A DNA stretch of 40,505 nt from Dietzia timorensis (GCF_020742175.1 NZ_DYXM01000076.1:1-40505); one strand, 5' to 3'. Positions 8,434-16,359 are shown, counted from the stretch's first letter. Translations and numbers: made by a program. The notes: generated from the letters alone by a model not told the origin.

Positions 8434-9621
8434 ATGGCTCTTCGCAAAGGTGATCGCGGTGTCGAGGTAGCGCAGGTTCGCTCGCGACTCGCAGCGTTAG
8501 GACACCTCCATAATCTGGACTCGGTTGGATTGACCGAGCCGGAAACCGGCGGCGCGACAGAGCAGACCGAAGCGCTTTTCGATTCCGACCTCGAGGTCGC
8601 AGTGCGAGCCTTCCAACAACAGCGTGGTCTCATCGCCGACGGGATCGTCGGTCCCGCAACCGCGTCTTCGCTCGCTGATACGGTGCACCAACTCGGCTCA
8701 CGCGATATGTCGTACCTCGTTACGCGCCCCATGGTGGGTGACGACGTGGTCAATTTCCAGCAGCGCCTACACGAGCTAGGCTTCTATACCGGAAATATCG
8801 ACGGCGCTTTCGGTGCGCTCACTCACGATGCGGCTACCGAATACCAGCGTTCGTCGGGGCTCACCCCGGACGGTGTTGCTGGGCCGGAGACGCTCGCCAG
8901 TCTCTCCAACCTCTCCACACTTGTCACTGGCGGAAACCTCAGTTCTATCGTCGAGCGGGAGCGCGCACGCAACGCTGGCCCCCAGCTCACGGGAAAACGC
9001 ATCGTTCTCGATCCGGGGCCAGGCGGTTCCGAACGTCCCGTTTCAATCGAGACGCCTTACGGCTCCACGACGGATGCCGAAATCGTTTGGCAACTGACCG
9101 AACGCCTTGCCTCGCTGATGACCCAGGCCGGCGTCGAGGTCCTGTGGTCTCGACCCGAAACCATCCTTCCCGGTGACGATGAACGTGCCGAGATAGCCAA
9201 CTCGTTCCAGGCCGATTTGATTATCAGCCTGCGGTTGGATCGTCATTCGAACCCCGAAGCCAACGGGGTTGCCGCCTTCTACTTCGGCAACTCACTCGGC
9301 GCTGTTTCGATGATGGGTGATGCCCTTGCCGGCTATATCCAACGAGAAATCGTGACGCGCACGGGCACCCGCGACTGCCGCACCCATGGGCGGAGCTGGC
9401 CGCTTCTACGCCGCACGAAAATGCCTTCTGTCCAGCTCGATCTCGGCTACATCAATAATGAGCACGACATGGCCAACCTTCTCGACAAGGAGATACGCGA
9501 GCAGATCGTCGACGCGATAATCGTGGGGGTCAAGCGTCTCTATCTTCTCGGCGAGGGCGATCAGAAGACAGGAACGTTCTCGGTCGAGGACATCTTGTCT
9601 TACGAGCCGAACAATAAGTAG
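8434..9621 (+). CDS. cwlM: CwlM, inactive amidase-like regulator of peptidoglycan synthesis
   Basis: Despite its amidase_3 fold, mycobacterial CwlM is an essential regulator: phosphorylated by PknB, it activates MurA, and in other states it binds MurJ and FhaA. This 395-residue protein has two peptidoglycan-binding-1 repeats (about residues 5-80 and 95-165, with AVRAFQQQRGLIADGIVGPAT and ATEYQRSSGLTPDGVAGPET) and an amidase_3-like domain from about 185. The zinc-binding histidine of active amidases (DPGHGG) is Pro here (VLDPGPGG), consistent with loss of catalysis. The C-terminal KTGTFSVEDIL aligns with the mycobacterial phosphorylated tail, with Thr at 379 and 381. GGGAGGT lies a few bases before the ATG. 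Its linkage to murJ and the pseudokinase gene supports a shared control circuit. Confidence 0.93.
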   Translation: MALRKGDRGVEVAQVRSRLAALGHLHNLDSVGLTEPETGGATEQTEALFDSDLEVAVRAFQQQRGLIADGIVGPATASSLADTVHQLGSRDMSYLVTRPMVGDDVVNFQQRLHELGFYTGNIDGAFGALTHDAATEYQRSSGLTPDGVAGPETLASLSNLSTLVTGGNLSSIVERERARNAGPQLTGKRIVLDPGPGGSERPVSIETPYGSTTDAEIVWQLTERLASLMTQAGVEVLWSRPETILPGDDERAEIANSFQADLIISLRLDRHSNPEANGVAAFYFGNSLGAVSMMGDALAGYIQREIVTRTGTRDCRTHGRSWPLLRRTKMPSVQLDLGYINNEHDMANLLDKEIREQIVDAIIVGVKRLYLLGEGDQKTGTFSVEDILSYEPNNK

Positions 9622-9640
9622 CACCGGGTCCGCCGCCAAG

Positions 9641-10342
9641 TTATTGGCTATTGACCGCTGAGGGCCGCATATTCGCCTCGAAAATCAACTGATCCAGGGC
9701 ATGTTCCACGTCTGCTTTCCAGAGGTGTTCTCCGTCAATCTCGAGACGTAGTCGCGGAAATTCCGGATCTTTTCCTACTTCTTCGAATCCGCGTGCAAGA
9801 AAGAATTCGTCTTCCTGGAGACACGTCAGCGGCCCGCCGGCATGCAGTTCAGACGCATGGAATTCCATCTCGAGGCGCTCGGAGCCCTTGTTGGTTCGCG
9901 CGAATGTCTCCAGTGCCCTGACGCCACGCTTTGCTGCATCTGACACGACTGCAGCGAGAAGCAGGCTTCGGATGTCCGTCCGGGCATTCGTGTCGAATTC
10001 TGAATGAGCATGGAGATCCGCGATGAGCACCGCATCCGATCCAACAGGACCGCTTGGGAAGGCTCTCACCCGTGCGACGTTCCCCGGGGGAGCGTAAGTG
10101 ACTGATCCGACTGGGCGACCGAACTCTTCGGCAACCTGTGCGCAGACTCCCCATTGAAGAAGGACGCTCGATAACCATGCTTCCTTTTCAAATGTAGAGC
10201 CTCGACTGTACTCGTGGGTCCCAGAATTTGTTTGCCAGTACATGCACTTGCGGGCATGCATATCAAGTCGGTCGAACGAGTTCAGCTCGACCGCGGTCAC
10301 AATAATGTCCCCGTCTATCGGCTCAAGAAACTCGCCAGCCAT
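9641..10342 (-). CDS. Conserved GNAT-like protein (Rv3916c type)
   Basis: This 233-residue protein occupies the position of M. tuberculosis Rv3916c, between cwlM and parB. It has features of an acetyltransferase-like fold: ARKCMYWQT near the start, a central GRPVGSVTYAPPGNVARV strand pair, a DIRSLLLAAVVSDAAKRGVRALE helix, and a closing EDEFFLARGFEEVGKDPEFPRLRLEI. The substrate is unknown. The ATG lies 84 bases after parB, so it could be the last gene of the leftward parA-parB unit. It converges on cwlM with only 19 bases between stops and no hairpin there. Confidence 0.7.
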   Translation of the reverse strand: MAGEFLEPIDGDIIVTAVELNSFDRLDMHARKCMYWQTNSGTHEYSRGSTFEKEAWLSSVLLQWGVCAQVAEEFGRPVGSVTYAPPGNVARVRAFPSGPVGSDAVLIADLHAHSEFDTNARTDIRSLLLAAVVSDAAKRGVRALETFARTNKGSERLEMEFHASELHAGGPLTCLQEDEFFLARGFEEVGKDPEFPRLRLEIDGEHLWKADVEHALDQLIFEANMRPSAVNSQ

Positions 10343-10426
10343 CTACCGCCCTTACGCTTCTTCGGAAGAGGCCCCTCCGCTCCCCGTCACCGTGACGTTT
10401 GTGCTCTGGCCCTCTGGTACCCGTGG

Positions 10427-11542
10427 TTACTTGCCCTTCCCGCGAAGAATCTTCACTATCCGTTGTAGGTCCTCGGAGGAACCGACGTCGATCGTAATTC
10501 GACCCTTCTTTTTACCCATACTCACAGAGACCTTAGTATCGAACCGGTCCGATAGCGTCGACGCGACGGCTTGGAGCTCGGGATCCGGTTCGGACGGGGT
10601 CCGTCCCTTCTTACCCTTATCCGCAGAGTTGTCGTTCCCGGCGTTCATCAACGACACGATCTCTTCGGTACTGCGTACGCTCAATCCCTCTGCGACGATA
10701 CGCGCGGCAAGCTCCTCCTTGGCCTCTGACGTACCTTCAAGGGATAGCAATGCTCGCGCATGTCCAGCAGAAAGGACATTGGCGGCAACACGGCGTTGAA
10801 CCGCTGTCGGTAATTGCAAGAGACGTATCGAGTTTGTGATGGCCGGTCGTGAACGTCCGATTCGCTCGGCGAGCTGCGTGTGCGTGACTCCGAATTCTTC
10901 GAGCAACTGTTCGTATGCCGACGCTTCCTCCAGTGGATTCAGTTGCACTCGATGGATGTTCTCCAGGAGTGCGTCACGAAGAAGGTTCTCATCCTCTGTC
11001 TGCCGGACTATAGCCGGTATCGTCTCGAGCTCGGCCTTCTGGCTCGCTCGCCAGCGCCGTTCACCCATGATGAGTTGGTACTTCCCACCATCAAGCTCGC
11101 GGACGACAATGGGCTGCAACAGTCCGAATTCTCGAACGCTATGCACCAGCTCCGCCAGAGCATCCTCGTCGAAGACCGATCTCGGCTGTTTCGGATTTGG
11201 CTCAATGTCCTTGGGGGAGACCTCCCGAAGCACAGCACCTGGATCTATAATCTCCGTGCCATCTGCATTTTGAGCGATGCCCTTTCCGTAGACGTCGCCT
11301 GGTGCCTGTTCACGCATCGATCGGGACGCCGAGCTACGCTCGCCCTCGTTCCCCTCTATGGATTGATGCGTTTCACGTGAAACATTTGGGCGTGGAGGAA
11401 GCTGATTCTCTTGGTTGGACCGCGGACCCAGAATCACATCTGCGGCACCATCGCCTAGGCTGGGACCTCCGCCCTCGCTGGCGCTGGGGATAAGCGCCCC
11501 AATCCCTCGGCCTAGGCCGCTTCGCCGCTTATTGGTCGACAT
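10427..11542 (-). CDS. parB: Chromosome partitioning protein ParB
   Basis: ParB is a CTP-dependent DNA clamp that loads at parS sites and spreads to organise and segregate the origin region. The 371-residue protein has a long low-complexity N-terminus, the N-terminal CTPase domain from about residue 105 (VSPKDIEPNPKQPRSVFDEDALAELVHSVREFGLLQPI, with GERRWRASQKA), the helix-turn-helix parS-binding domain (THTQLAERIGRSRPAITNSIRLLQLP) and a C-terminal dimerisation domain. A parS site lies within its own N-terminal coding region, encoding NVSRET. The start is five bases after the parA stop, so the two genes are co-transcribed. Confidence 0.97.
   Translation of the reverse strand: MSTNKRRSGLGRGIGALIPSASEGGGPSLGDGAADVILGPRSNQENQLPPRPNVSRETHQSIEGNEGERSSASRSMREQAPGDVYGKGIAQNADGTEIIDPGAVLREVSPKDIEPNPKQPRSVFDEDALAELVHSVREFGLLQPIVVRELDGGKYQLIMGERRWRASQKAELETIPAIVRQTEDENLLRDALLENIHRVQLNPLEEASAYEQLLEEFGVTHTQLAERIGRSRPAITNSIRLLQLPTAVQRRVAANVLSAGHARALLSLEGTSEAKEELAARIVAEGLSVRSTEEIVSLMNAGNDNSADKGKKGRTPSEPDPELQAVASTLSDRFDTKVSVSMGKKKGRITIDVGSSEDLQRIVKILRGKGK
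11369..11384. promoter_or_regulatory. parS site inside parB
   Basis: CGTTTCACGTGAAACA contains the perfect palindromic core GTTTCACGTGAAAC and differs from the canonical parS only in the first base. It lies within parB codons for NVSRET. Confidence 0.95.
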
Positions 11543-11547
11543 CCGTG

Positions 11548-12462
11548 TCAGCTCTCATTCTCTTCATCTTCGTCCGCGGTGGCCAAAGCGCCAAACTCCG
11601 CGATGTATCGCTCGTTCATCTCCTTGGCGGCATCGATATACGCCAAGGCTCCCTTGCTGCCAGGGTCATAATCAAGGATTGTCTGGTTATAGCTCGGAGC
11701 TTCTGAGATCTTGATATTCCGAGGTATAACGTTGCGAAGGACCTTGGTACCGAAGTGTTGTCGAACTTCGTCGGCAACCTGGTGGGAGAGGTTGGTCCTT
11801 GCGTCATACATAGTGAGCATCACGGTCGATACCGCCAACGACTTATTAAGCGCTTCAGTCACCAGATCTACGTTTCGAAGTAGCTGCGTTACGCCCTCCA
11901 GTGCATAATATTCACACTGGATCGGAACCAGAATTTCTTTCGCAGCCACCATCGCGTTCAACGTGAGAAGTCCGAGAGACGGTGGACAGTCGACGAACAC
12001 ATAGTCGATTCCCAAAGCACGTAGATCCTCCGGCACAAGCACCTCGGCCAGCCTTCGTTCGCGGGAGAACATTGACACAAGTTCGATCTCCGCGCCGGCG
12101 AGGTCGATGGTCGCCGGGATACAGTAAAGGTTCGGGTTTGTAGGACTTTGCTGTGCGAGTTCTTGAAAGTTCTGTTCCCAGAGGAGCAGGTTATAAGACG
12201 AGGGAGTCCCTTCGCTGTGGTCTACTCCTAGCGCTGTCGACGCGTTTCCTTGTGGGTCCAGATCGATGACAAGAACTCCCAAACCGCCAGCGGCGAGCGC
12301 GGCCGCGAGGTTCACGGCCGTCGTCGTTTTCCCGACGCCACCCTTCTGGTTCGCAATACACATGACACGGGGTTCAGAAGGACGTTCTAATCGAAGCCCA
12401 TTTCCGTGCATAATCTCGCTGGCCTGACGGGCAGCAGCGAAAATTGGAGTGTCATCACTCAT
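11548..12462 (-). CDS. parA: Chromosome partitioning ATPase ParA (Soj)
   Basis: ParA is a Walker-type ATPase that binds nucleoid DNA and moves ParB-parS complexes. In the 304-residue protein the deviant Walker A motif KGGVGKTTTAVN is near residue 40, followed by VLVIDLDPQGNASTALG (A') and DYVFVDCPPSLGLLT (Walker B). The C-terminal half has the usual ISEAPSYNQTILDYDP segment. The ATG is preceded by GGAGAGG. Two parS sites lie in the 125 bases between this start and the rsmG stop, so ParB spreading could affect its promoter. Confidence 0.97.
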   Translation of the reverse strand: MSDDTPIFAAARQASEIMHGNGLRLERPSEPRVMCIANQKGGVGKTTTAVNLAAALAAGGLGVLVIDLDPQGNASTALGVDHSEGTPSSYNLLLWEQNFQELAQQSPTNPNLYCIPATIDLAGAEIELVSMFSRERRLAEVLVPEDLRALGIDYVFVDCPPSLGLLTLNAMVAAKEILVPIQCEYYALEGVTQLLRNVDLVTEALNKSLAVSTVMLTMYDARTNLSHQVADEVRQHFGTKVLRNVIPRNIKISEAPSYNQTILDYDPGSKGALAYIDAAKEMNERYIAEFGALATADEDEENES

Positions 12463-12517
12463 GCACTAGCCTCTCCGAATCTGATACCGCGGTACTGCTT
12501 CTTCGCTCGGTGATTCA

Positions 12518-12533
12518 TGTTTCACGTGAAACT
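12518..12533. promoter_or_regulatory. parS site upstream of parA
   Basis: TGTTTCACGTGAAACT, perfect 14-base core, in the rsmG-parA gap. It is the first of two sites whose centres are 39 bases apart. Confidence 0.95.
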
Positions 12534-12556
12534 TGAACGATCGTTCCCGGTCCGAT

Positions 12557-12572
12557 TGTTTCACGTGAAACG
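12557..12572. promoter_or_regulatory. parS site between rsmG and parA
   Basis: TGTTTCACGTGAAACG, perfect 14-base core, 16 bases downstream of the rsmG stop in the direction of transcription. Confidence 0.95.
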
Positions 12573-12587
12573 TGCGAGTTCTCCGAG

Positions 12588-13313
12588 CTACCGCCTTTTG
12601 TCCGCCCCCAGCTTATCCCGTCGTTGTTTCTTCGTGGGGCCCGCACTCCTCGCCGATTTGGTCGCGATGATCAGATAGGTCGGGTCAGCGCCCGGAACTT
12701 CAACAGTGTCGAACGTTTCATCAACCAGGCCATGCTTTCGGAGGGCCCACGCATCTCTTTCGAGCTCTTCCGGAGCGCTCTCACCCTTAAGTGCAATTAG
12801 CTGACCGCCCGGCCGGATTAGGGGAGCGGTCCATCCGGCAAGCTTCGCTAATGGCGCCACTGCACGTGCTGTAACAACATCAGACTCACTCGCCCTTTCA
12901 ATGACATGAGCATCGTCAGCTCGTCCGCGAATGACGTCCACGTCTATCCCGGCCTCTCGGAGACCAATAGTTTCGATTGCTTCTTCTAGGAAGTTCGATC
13001 GCCTCAGTAGCGGCTCCACTAGTGACACCTTGATATCGGGCCTGCACAGCGCGAGCGGAATCCCGGGTAGACCCGCACCGGAGCCGATATCCGTGACAGT
13101 TAACGTTTCGCCGCCCCTGGGGGAGTGGAGTCGGGCCGATACAGCCGTGGAATTGAGAACATGTCGCTCCCACAGCCGTTCGCCCTCCCTTGGACCGAGC
13201 AATCCGCGTTCAAGGCCGGCAGTACGTAGAAACTCCACATACTTCTCCGCGAGGAAAACATAGTCACCGAATACCGACTCGGCAGCTTCTGGAATCTGAC
13301 CGGAACTTGTCAC
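12588..13313 (-). CDS. rsmG: 16S rRNA m7G527 methyltransferase RsmG (GidB)
   Basis: RsmG methylates N7 of G527 in 16S rRNA using S-adenosylmethionine; loss gives low-level streptomycin resistance. The 241-residue protein has the SAM-binding motif VTDIGSGAGLPGIPLAL near residues 72-88, a conserved acidic SLVEPLLRRSNFLEEA strand, and the ARAVAPLAKLAGW loop. The basic tail (GPTKKQRRDKLGADKRR) is longer than in E. coli but usual for relatives. The start is a GTG with AGGAG about 12 bases upstream. Gene order jag-rsmG-parA-parB is conserved. Confidence 0.95.
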   Translation of the reverse strand: MTSSGQIPEAAESVFGDYVFLAEKYVEFLRTAGLERGLLGPREGERLWERHVLNSTAVSARLHSPRGGETLTVTDIGSGAGLPGIPLALCRPDIKVSLVEPLLRRSNFLEEAIETIGLREAGIDVDVIRGRADDAHVIERASESDVVTARAVAPLAKLAGWTAPLIRPGGQLIALKGESAPEELERDAWALRKHGLVDETFDTVEVPGADPTYLIIATKSARSAGPTKKQRRDKLGADKRR

Positions 13314-13365
13314 TTCGTCATCGTCTCCTGCGACTGAGGTTCACACCAGGGGCGGTAAATGGAAT

Positions 13366-13399
13366 GCGCAGTTGCGTTTCACGTGAAACACAACTGCGC
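13366..13399. repeat. 34-bp near-perfect palindrome with parS at its centre
   Basis: The arms GCGCAGTTG (13366-13374) and CAACTGCGC (13391-13399) are exact reverse complements and flank the parS core. Of 17 possible pairs only one (13375 with 13390) is mismatched. It lies between jag and rsmG. In RNA it would form a long hairpin, but no T tract follows on the transcribed strand, so it is not a standard terminator. Confidence 0.85.
13375..13390. promoter_or_regulatory. parS site between jag and rsmG
   Basis: CGTTTCACGTGAAACA, perfect 14-base core, centred in the larger palindrome at 13366-13399. Confidence 0.95.
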
Positions 13400-13415
13400 C
13401 TCGGTCTTCCAAAAT

Positions 13416-13904
13416 CTACACCGGGTGGATGACGACGAATCGATCGGGTTCCTGCCCGGACGAGTCGGACCGGACGCCATCGAACTCCGCAATAGCATCA
13501 TGAACTACTTTGCGCTCAAAGGGTGACATGGGAGAGAGGTCGGCAGACTCTTGGGACACTTTCACGGACTCCGCTACATCTCGAGCCATCGACGCAAGCT
13601 CCACCTTCCGTGTAGCCCTCCATCCCGAGATGTCCAACATAAGACGACTCCGCGATCCAAGCTCCTGTTGCACCGTCAACCGAGTAAGTTCCTGGAGGGC
13701 CTCGAGAACTTTTCCGTCTCCGCCTACGAGGTTCTTAAGGTCGTCGGAACCATCGACCGTTACCGTGGCTCGGTCCCCCTCCACATCAAGGTCGATATCT
13801 CCGTCGTAGTCGAGGATGTCCAGGAGCCCCTCAAGGTAGTCTCCAGCGACCTCTCCTTCTTCGACAAGGATGTCGTCCGACTCCTGCTTCTCGTCTGCGC
13901 TCAT
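13416..13904 (-). CDS. jag: Jag/KhpB family KH-R3H RNA-binding protein
   Basis: The protein has a KH-like domain (LKNLVGGDGKVLEALQELT) and a C-terminal R3H domain (SPMSPFERKVVHDAIAEFDG), the layout of Jag/KhpB proteins, which bind RNA and affect cell division and envelope growth. It is normally found beside yidC. The ATG at 13904 (MSADEKQESDD) is chosen because the frame upstream reads through the parS site and has no family similarity; this gives 162 residues. The Asp/Glu-rich N-terminal region (residues 1-50) is typical of actinobacterial homologues. A parS site lies 20 bases upstream of the start. Confidence 0.9.
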   Translation of the reverse strand: MSADEKQESDDILVEEGEVAGDYLEGLLDILDYDGDIDLDVEGDRATVTVDGSDDLKNLVGGDGKVLEALQELTRLTVQQELGSRSRLMLDISGWRATRKVELASMARDVAESVKVSQESADLSPMSPFERKVVHDAIAEFDGVRSDSSGQEPDRFVVIHPV

Positions 13905-13923
13905 CTCTTGTCCCTTCGAACCA

Positions 13924-13939
13924 TGTTTCACGTGAAACA
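13924..13939. promoter_or_regulatory. parS site upstream of jag
   Basis: TGTTTCACGTGAAACA, the full canonical 16-base parS, in the yidC-jag gap. Confidence 0.97.
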
Positions 13940-13999
13940 GCGGCATCATCCGCGGCAGCGATCTGGCCCTAGTGCACACCTGCGGGCCGCTCACGGTCA

Positions 14000-14005
14000 A
14001 TCATA
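14000..14005 (-). promoter_or_regulatory. Candidate -10 element for jag
   Basis: Read on the minus strand, TATGAT lies between the yidC-distal hairpin and jag, about 95 bases before the jag start. No good -35 is visible because that position falls in the hairpin. A promoter is expected here if the hairpin stops yidC transcription. Confidence 0.35.
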
Positions 14006-14019
14006 CTGTGGAAATAGTA

Positions 14020-14047
14020 CTGGCCCCGACCGTACGGCCGGGGCCAG
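14020..14047 (-). terminator. Loop-less hairpin downstream of yidC
   Basis: CTGGCCCCGACCGT and ACGGCCGGGGCCAG are abutting inverted arms of 14 bases with a single mismatch. On the transcribed minus strand they are followed by TACTATTTCC, only weakly T-rich. Position directly after yidC suggests partial termination between yidC and jag. Confidence 0.55.
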
Positions 14048-14078
14048 TTCAAACTCCCTGTTCCAGGAAGATCAGACT

Positions 14079-15233
14079 TTACTTTTTCTTCTTGCGCTTC
14101 TTCTTCGACGTATTCTTCGTGCCCGACGGCTTCTGACCCGGTTTGGGTTTCGACCCGGGTGCCGGCGATGATCCTGACGTAGGCGCAGCAGTCGAAGTCC
14201 CACCCTTGACTGCAACGGCGGATTCTGCCTTGTCGGAGGTCGAGACTGAAGGACTCACCTTATCTGAGACATTGCCCGCCTTCTTCGGATTCACCGGCTT
14301 GACTCCCACTCGCGGGGCAAGCGCATTTCGCTTCTCGCGTGCCACCTCTTCCTTGGCGGATTCCTCACGGTCCATCTGCGCGAACAGGAAGTGCTGCTGG
14401 CCGTAGGTCCACGCGTTGTTCGTAACCATGTACACGAGGATGGCGATTGGCCAGAATGCACCCGTCACCAGAATGCCGATAGGGAATACCCAAAGCATCA
14501 TCTGCCGCATGATGACTGCCTGGCTGTTTGACTTGTCCAGCGGCTGGCGGGAGAACGACTGCTTCGCGTTGAGATGCGTCATCAAGGAAGACACGATCAT
14601 CAGCGGAACGGCAATAATAATGATGATCGTACGACTGAAGTCCAGCGGATCGCCCGGGTTAACAAACGCCGCGAACTGGTCGACGGACTGCGAAATGAAC
14701 GAAGACAGCGGCGCACCGAAAACGCGCGCGTCGAGGAAGTTCTGGACGTCCTCGGGGGAGAAGACGTAGTTCCCCGTGGTGCGCGTCTCCTCCGCCGTCA
14801 TCCCCAATGCGCCAAAGGCGGAACCCATGCGATTGAAGGAACGGAGGACATGGAAAAGACCGAGGAACACCGGAATCTGGAGTAGAGCCGGCAGACAACC
14901 CAGGAGCGGGTTGAAGCCCTCCTTCTTTTGCAGGGCGCGCATTTCCTGCGCCATCTTCTGCTGATCGTTCTTGTATCGCTTGCGAATCTCTTGCATCCGC
15001 GGCTGCATGGTTTGCATTTTCCGGCTATACCGTAGCTGCCGGGCCATCGGGTAGAACAAAAGGACGCGGAGAGTGACCACGAGGAACACAACCGAGAGCA
15101 CCCAGATGAGCCCGTTTGATTCCGGATCATCTACTCCCGGAATGACTCCACCGACCGATGCGAAGACCTTGTGCCAAAACCACATGATCGCCGAGATCGG
15201 GATATAGATCAGATTGTCTGTAATGAAGGACAT
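14079..15233 (-). CDS. yidC: Membrane protein insertase YidC/Oxa1
   Basis: YidC inserts proteins into the cytoplasmic membrane, alone or with SecYEG. The 384-residue protein has the five-helix Gram-positive topology. The conserved buried arginine is R56 in the second hydrophobic segment (LVVTLRVLLFYPM). A cytoplasmic basic coiled-coil hairpin follows (MQEIRKRYKNDQQKMAQEMRALQKKEG), then the GCLPALLQIPVFLGLFHVLR helix. The last 70 residues are a Ser/Thr/Pro/Lys-rich cytoplasmic tail ending in a lysine-arginine cluster (KKKRKKKK), suited to ribosome contact. It sits in the rpmH-rnpA-yidD-yidC-jag cluster. Confidence 0.96.
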   Translation of the reverse strand: MSFITDNLIYIPISAIMWFWHKVFASVGGVIPGVDDPESNGLIWVLSVVFLVVTLRVLLFYPMARQLRYSRKMQTMQPRMQEIRKRYKNDQQKMAQEMRALQKKEGFNPLLGCLPALLQIPVFLGLFHVLRSFNRMGSAFGALGMTAEETRTTGNYVFSPEDVQNFLDARVFGAPLSSFISQSVDQFAAFVNPGDPLDFSRTIIIIIAVPLMIVSSLMTHLNAKQSFSRQPLDKSNSQAVIMRQMMLWVFPIGILVTGAFWPIAILVYMVTNNAWTYGQQHFLFAQMDREESAKEEVAREKRNALAPRVGVKPVNPKKAGNVSDKVSPSVSTSDKAESAVAVKGGTSTAAPTSGSSPAPGSKPKPGQKPSGTKNTSKKKRKKKK

Positions 15234-15302
15234 CGAATGGTGACCTTTGAACTTTCTAGCAACGTGTGAAAAGGACGGGAGACGCGGAGCAAGTATGAAG
15301 GA

Positions 15303-15560
15303 CTAGGGGGAGCGGGCAGGCGGAACCGGATCCCAGCCCCCTTTCGACCATGGCGCACACCGCAGTATGCGCCACATAATCAGACCGGAACCGCGAAGCG
15401 CGCCGTGAACCTTGAGAGCCTCGAGCGCATACGCACTACACGTAGGTTCGAATCGGCACGACGGCGGAAAGAGGGGGGAGACCGCTTCGCGGTAGAAGAC
15501 AACGATCAGAGTCAGGCCGCGGGACGCCAGGCTGCCACGGTTTGTATCGTCACGTGACAT
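15303..15560 (-). CDS. yidD: YidD membrane protein insertion efficiency factor
   Basis: YidD is a small membrane-associated protein encoded between rnpA and yidC that aids YidC-dependent insertion. The signature PPSCRFEPTCSAYALEALKVHGALRG and the closing RILRCAPWSKGGWDPVPP are present. The ATG at 15560 (MSRDDTN, 85 residues) is preferred because GGAGGAA lies nine bases upstream. An in-frame ATG at 15620 would overlap rnpA by eight bases and give 105 residues, but has no ribosome-binding site. Confidence 0.9.
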   Translation of the reverse strand: MSRDDTNRGSLASRGLTLIVVFYREAVSPLFPPSCRFEPTCSAYALEALKVHGALRGSGLIMWRILRCAPWSKGGWDPVPPARSP

Positions 15561-15612
15561 ATCTGGTTCCTCCGCTTGTGTAGCGTCCGGACTCCTCAAA
15601 TGTTTAGAAGAC

Positions 15613-15999
15613 TCAACCATTGTCGGACGATTCGTTGAGGCGCCGGTGAGCCTTCTCGGCGGCCCGGCAACCTGCCTCCAGGACCTCGGAACGAAGACGC
15701 GGGTGGTCGGCAGCGAGCGCCGGGGGGAGTGCCCTCACCACGAAGTCGATATCCTCATATTCCGGCAGCAACAGGTCAGCGCAGATATGACGAAGCCGCC
15801 GACTCATCCGGTGTCTCTGTACCGAATTGCCGACGGCTTTACTCACGACCAGCCCGAATCTCGGACCGGTGGTGCGGTCCACGGAGGGCGGAAACGCCCT
15901 CGCATGCACAACTACGCTGGCACGACCGGCACGAACGCCAAAGCGCATGACGGCACGAAAATCGGCCGCCATGCGCAGGCGGTGCGGTTGTGGCAGCAC
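15613..15999 (-). CDS. rnpA: Ribonuclease P protein component
   Basis: RnpA is the protein cofactor that helps RNase P RNA cleave the 5' leaders of tRNA precursors. The 128-residue basic protein starts MLPQPHRLRMAADFRAVMRFG, contains the strand pair RFGLVVSKAVGNSVQRHRMSRRLRH, and keeps the basic signature helix. RHR replaces the RNR of many bacteria, as in other Corynebacteriales. It lies 33 bases after rpmH, the conserved rpmH-rnpA arrangement. Confidence 0.94.
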   Translation of the reverse strand: MLPQPHRLRMAADFRAVMRFGVRAGRASVVVHARAFPPSVDRTTGPRFGLVVSKAVGNSVQRHRMSRRLRHICADLLLPEYEDIDFVVRALPPALAADHPRLRSEVLEAGCRAAEKAHRRLNESSDNG

Positions 16000-16032
16000 A
16001 GCGTAGCTCTATTCGGGCTAGCTGGCTACGGC

Positions 16033-16176
16033 TTAAGCCGTCAGCTTAGCGCGACCCTTGCGGCGACGACCTGCAACGATCGAGCGACCCGCACGCGTAC
16101 GCATGCGCAGACGGAAGCCATGCGTCTTGGCACGGCGACGGTTATTCGGCTGGTAAGTCCGCTTGCCCTTGGCCAC
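16033..16176 (-). CDS. rpmH: 50S ribosomal protein L34
   Basis: The 47-residue highly basic protein reads GKRTYQPNNRRRAKTHGF and RMRTRAGRSIVAGRRRKG, the unmistakable L34 sequence, and has exactly the usual length. It starts at GTG 16176, with GAAGGAG seven bases upstream. A longer in-frame reading exists but is not supported by the family. It is the first gene of the leftward rpmH-rnpA-yidD-yidC unit, whose promoter lies in the 617-base region before dnaA. Confidence 0.97.
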   Translation of the reverse strand: MAKGKRTYQPNNRRRAKTHGFRLRMRTRAGRSIVAGRRRKGRAKLTA

Positions 16177-16329
16177 GGCGTTCTCCTTCGTTGAACCGCA
16201 CCGGGGTCGGCGCGGAATCATTAGTGCATTGATCCTGCAATTCTTACTTCCACGGGGCGCTGGTCCAGGTAATCCGGCCGGCGCAGGCTCCATGGGCCAT
16301 GCGATAGGGTTCGCACGGCAGACTTGTAA

Positions 16330-16359
16330 AGATTACTTGGTGCAGACGAAAATCCACAA
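16330..16359 (-). promoter_or_regulatory. Candidate rpmH promoter
   Basis: On the minus strand TTGTGG (16359-16354) and TAATCT (16335-16330) are 18 bases apart, about 150 bases upstream of the rpmH start. The match to a housekeeping promoter is moderate. Confidence 0.3.

Noticed and set aside
13366..13399. 34-bp palindrome as a rho-independent terminator
   Set aside because: There is no T tract on the transcribed strand, and its centre is a perfect parS site.
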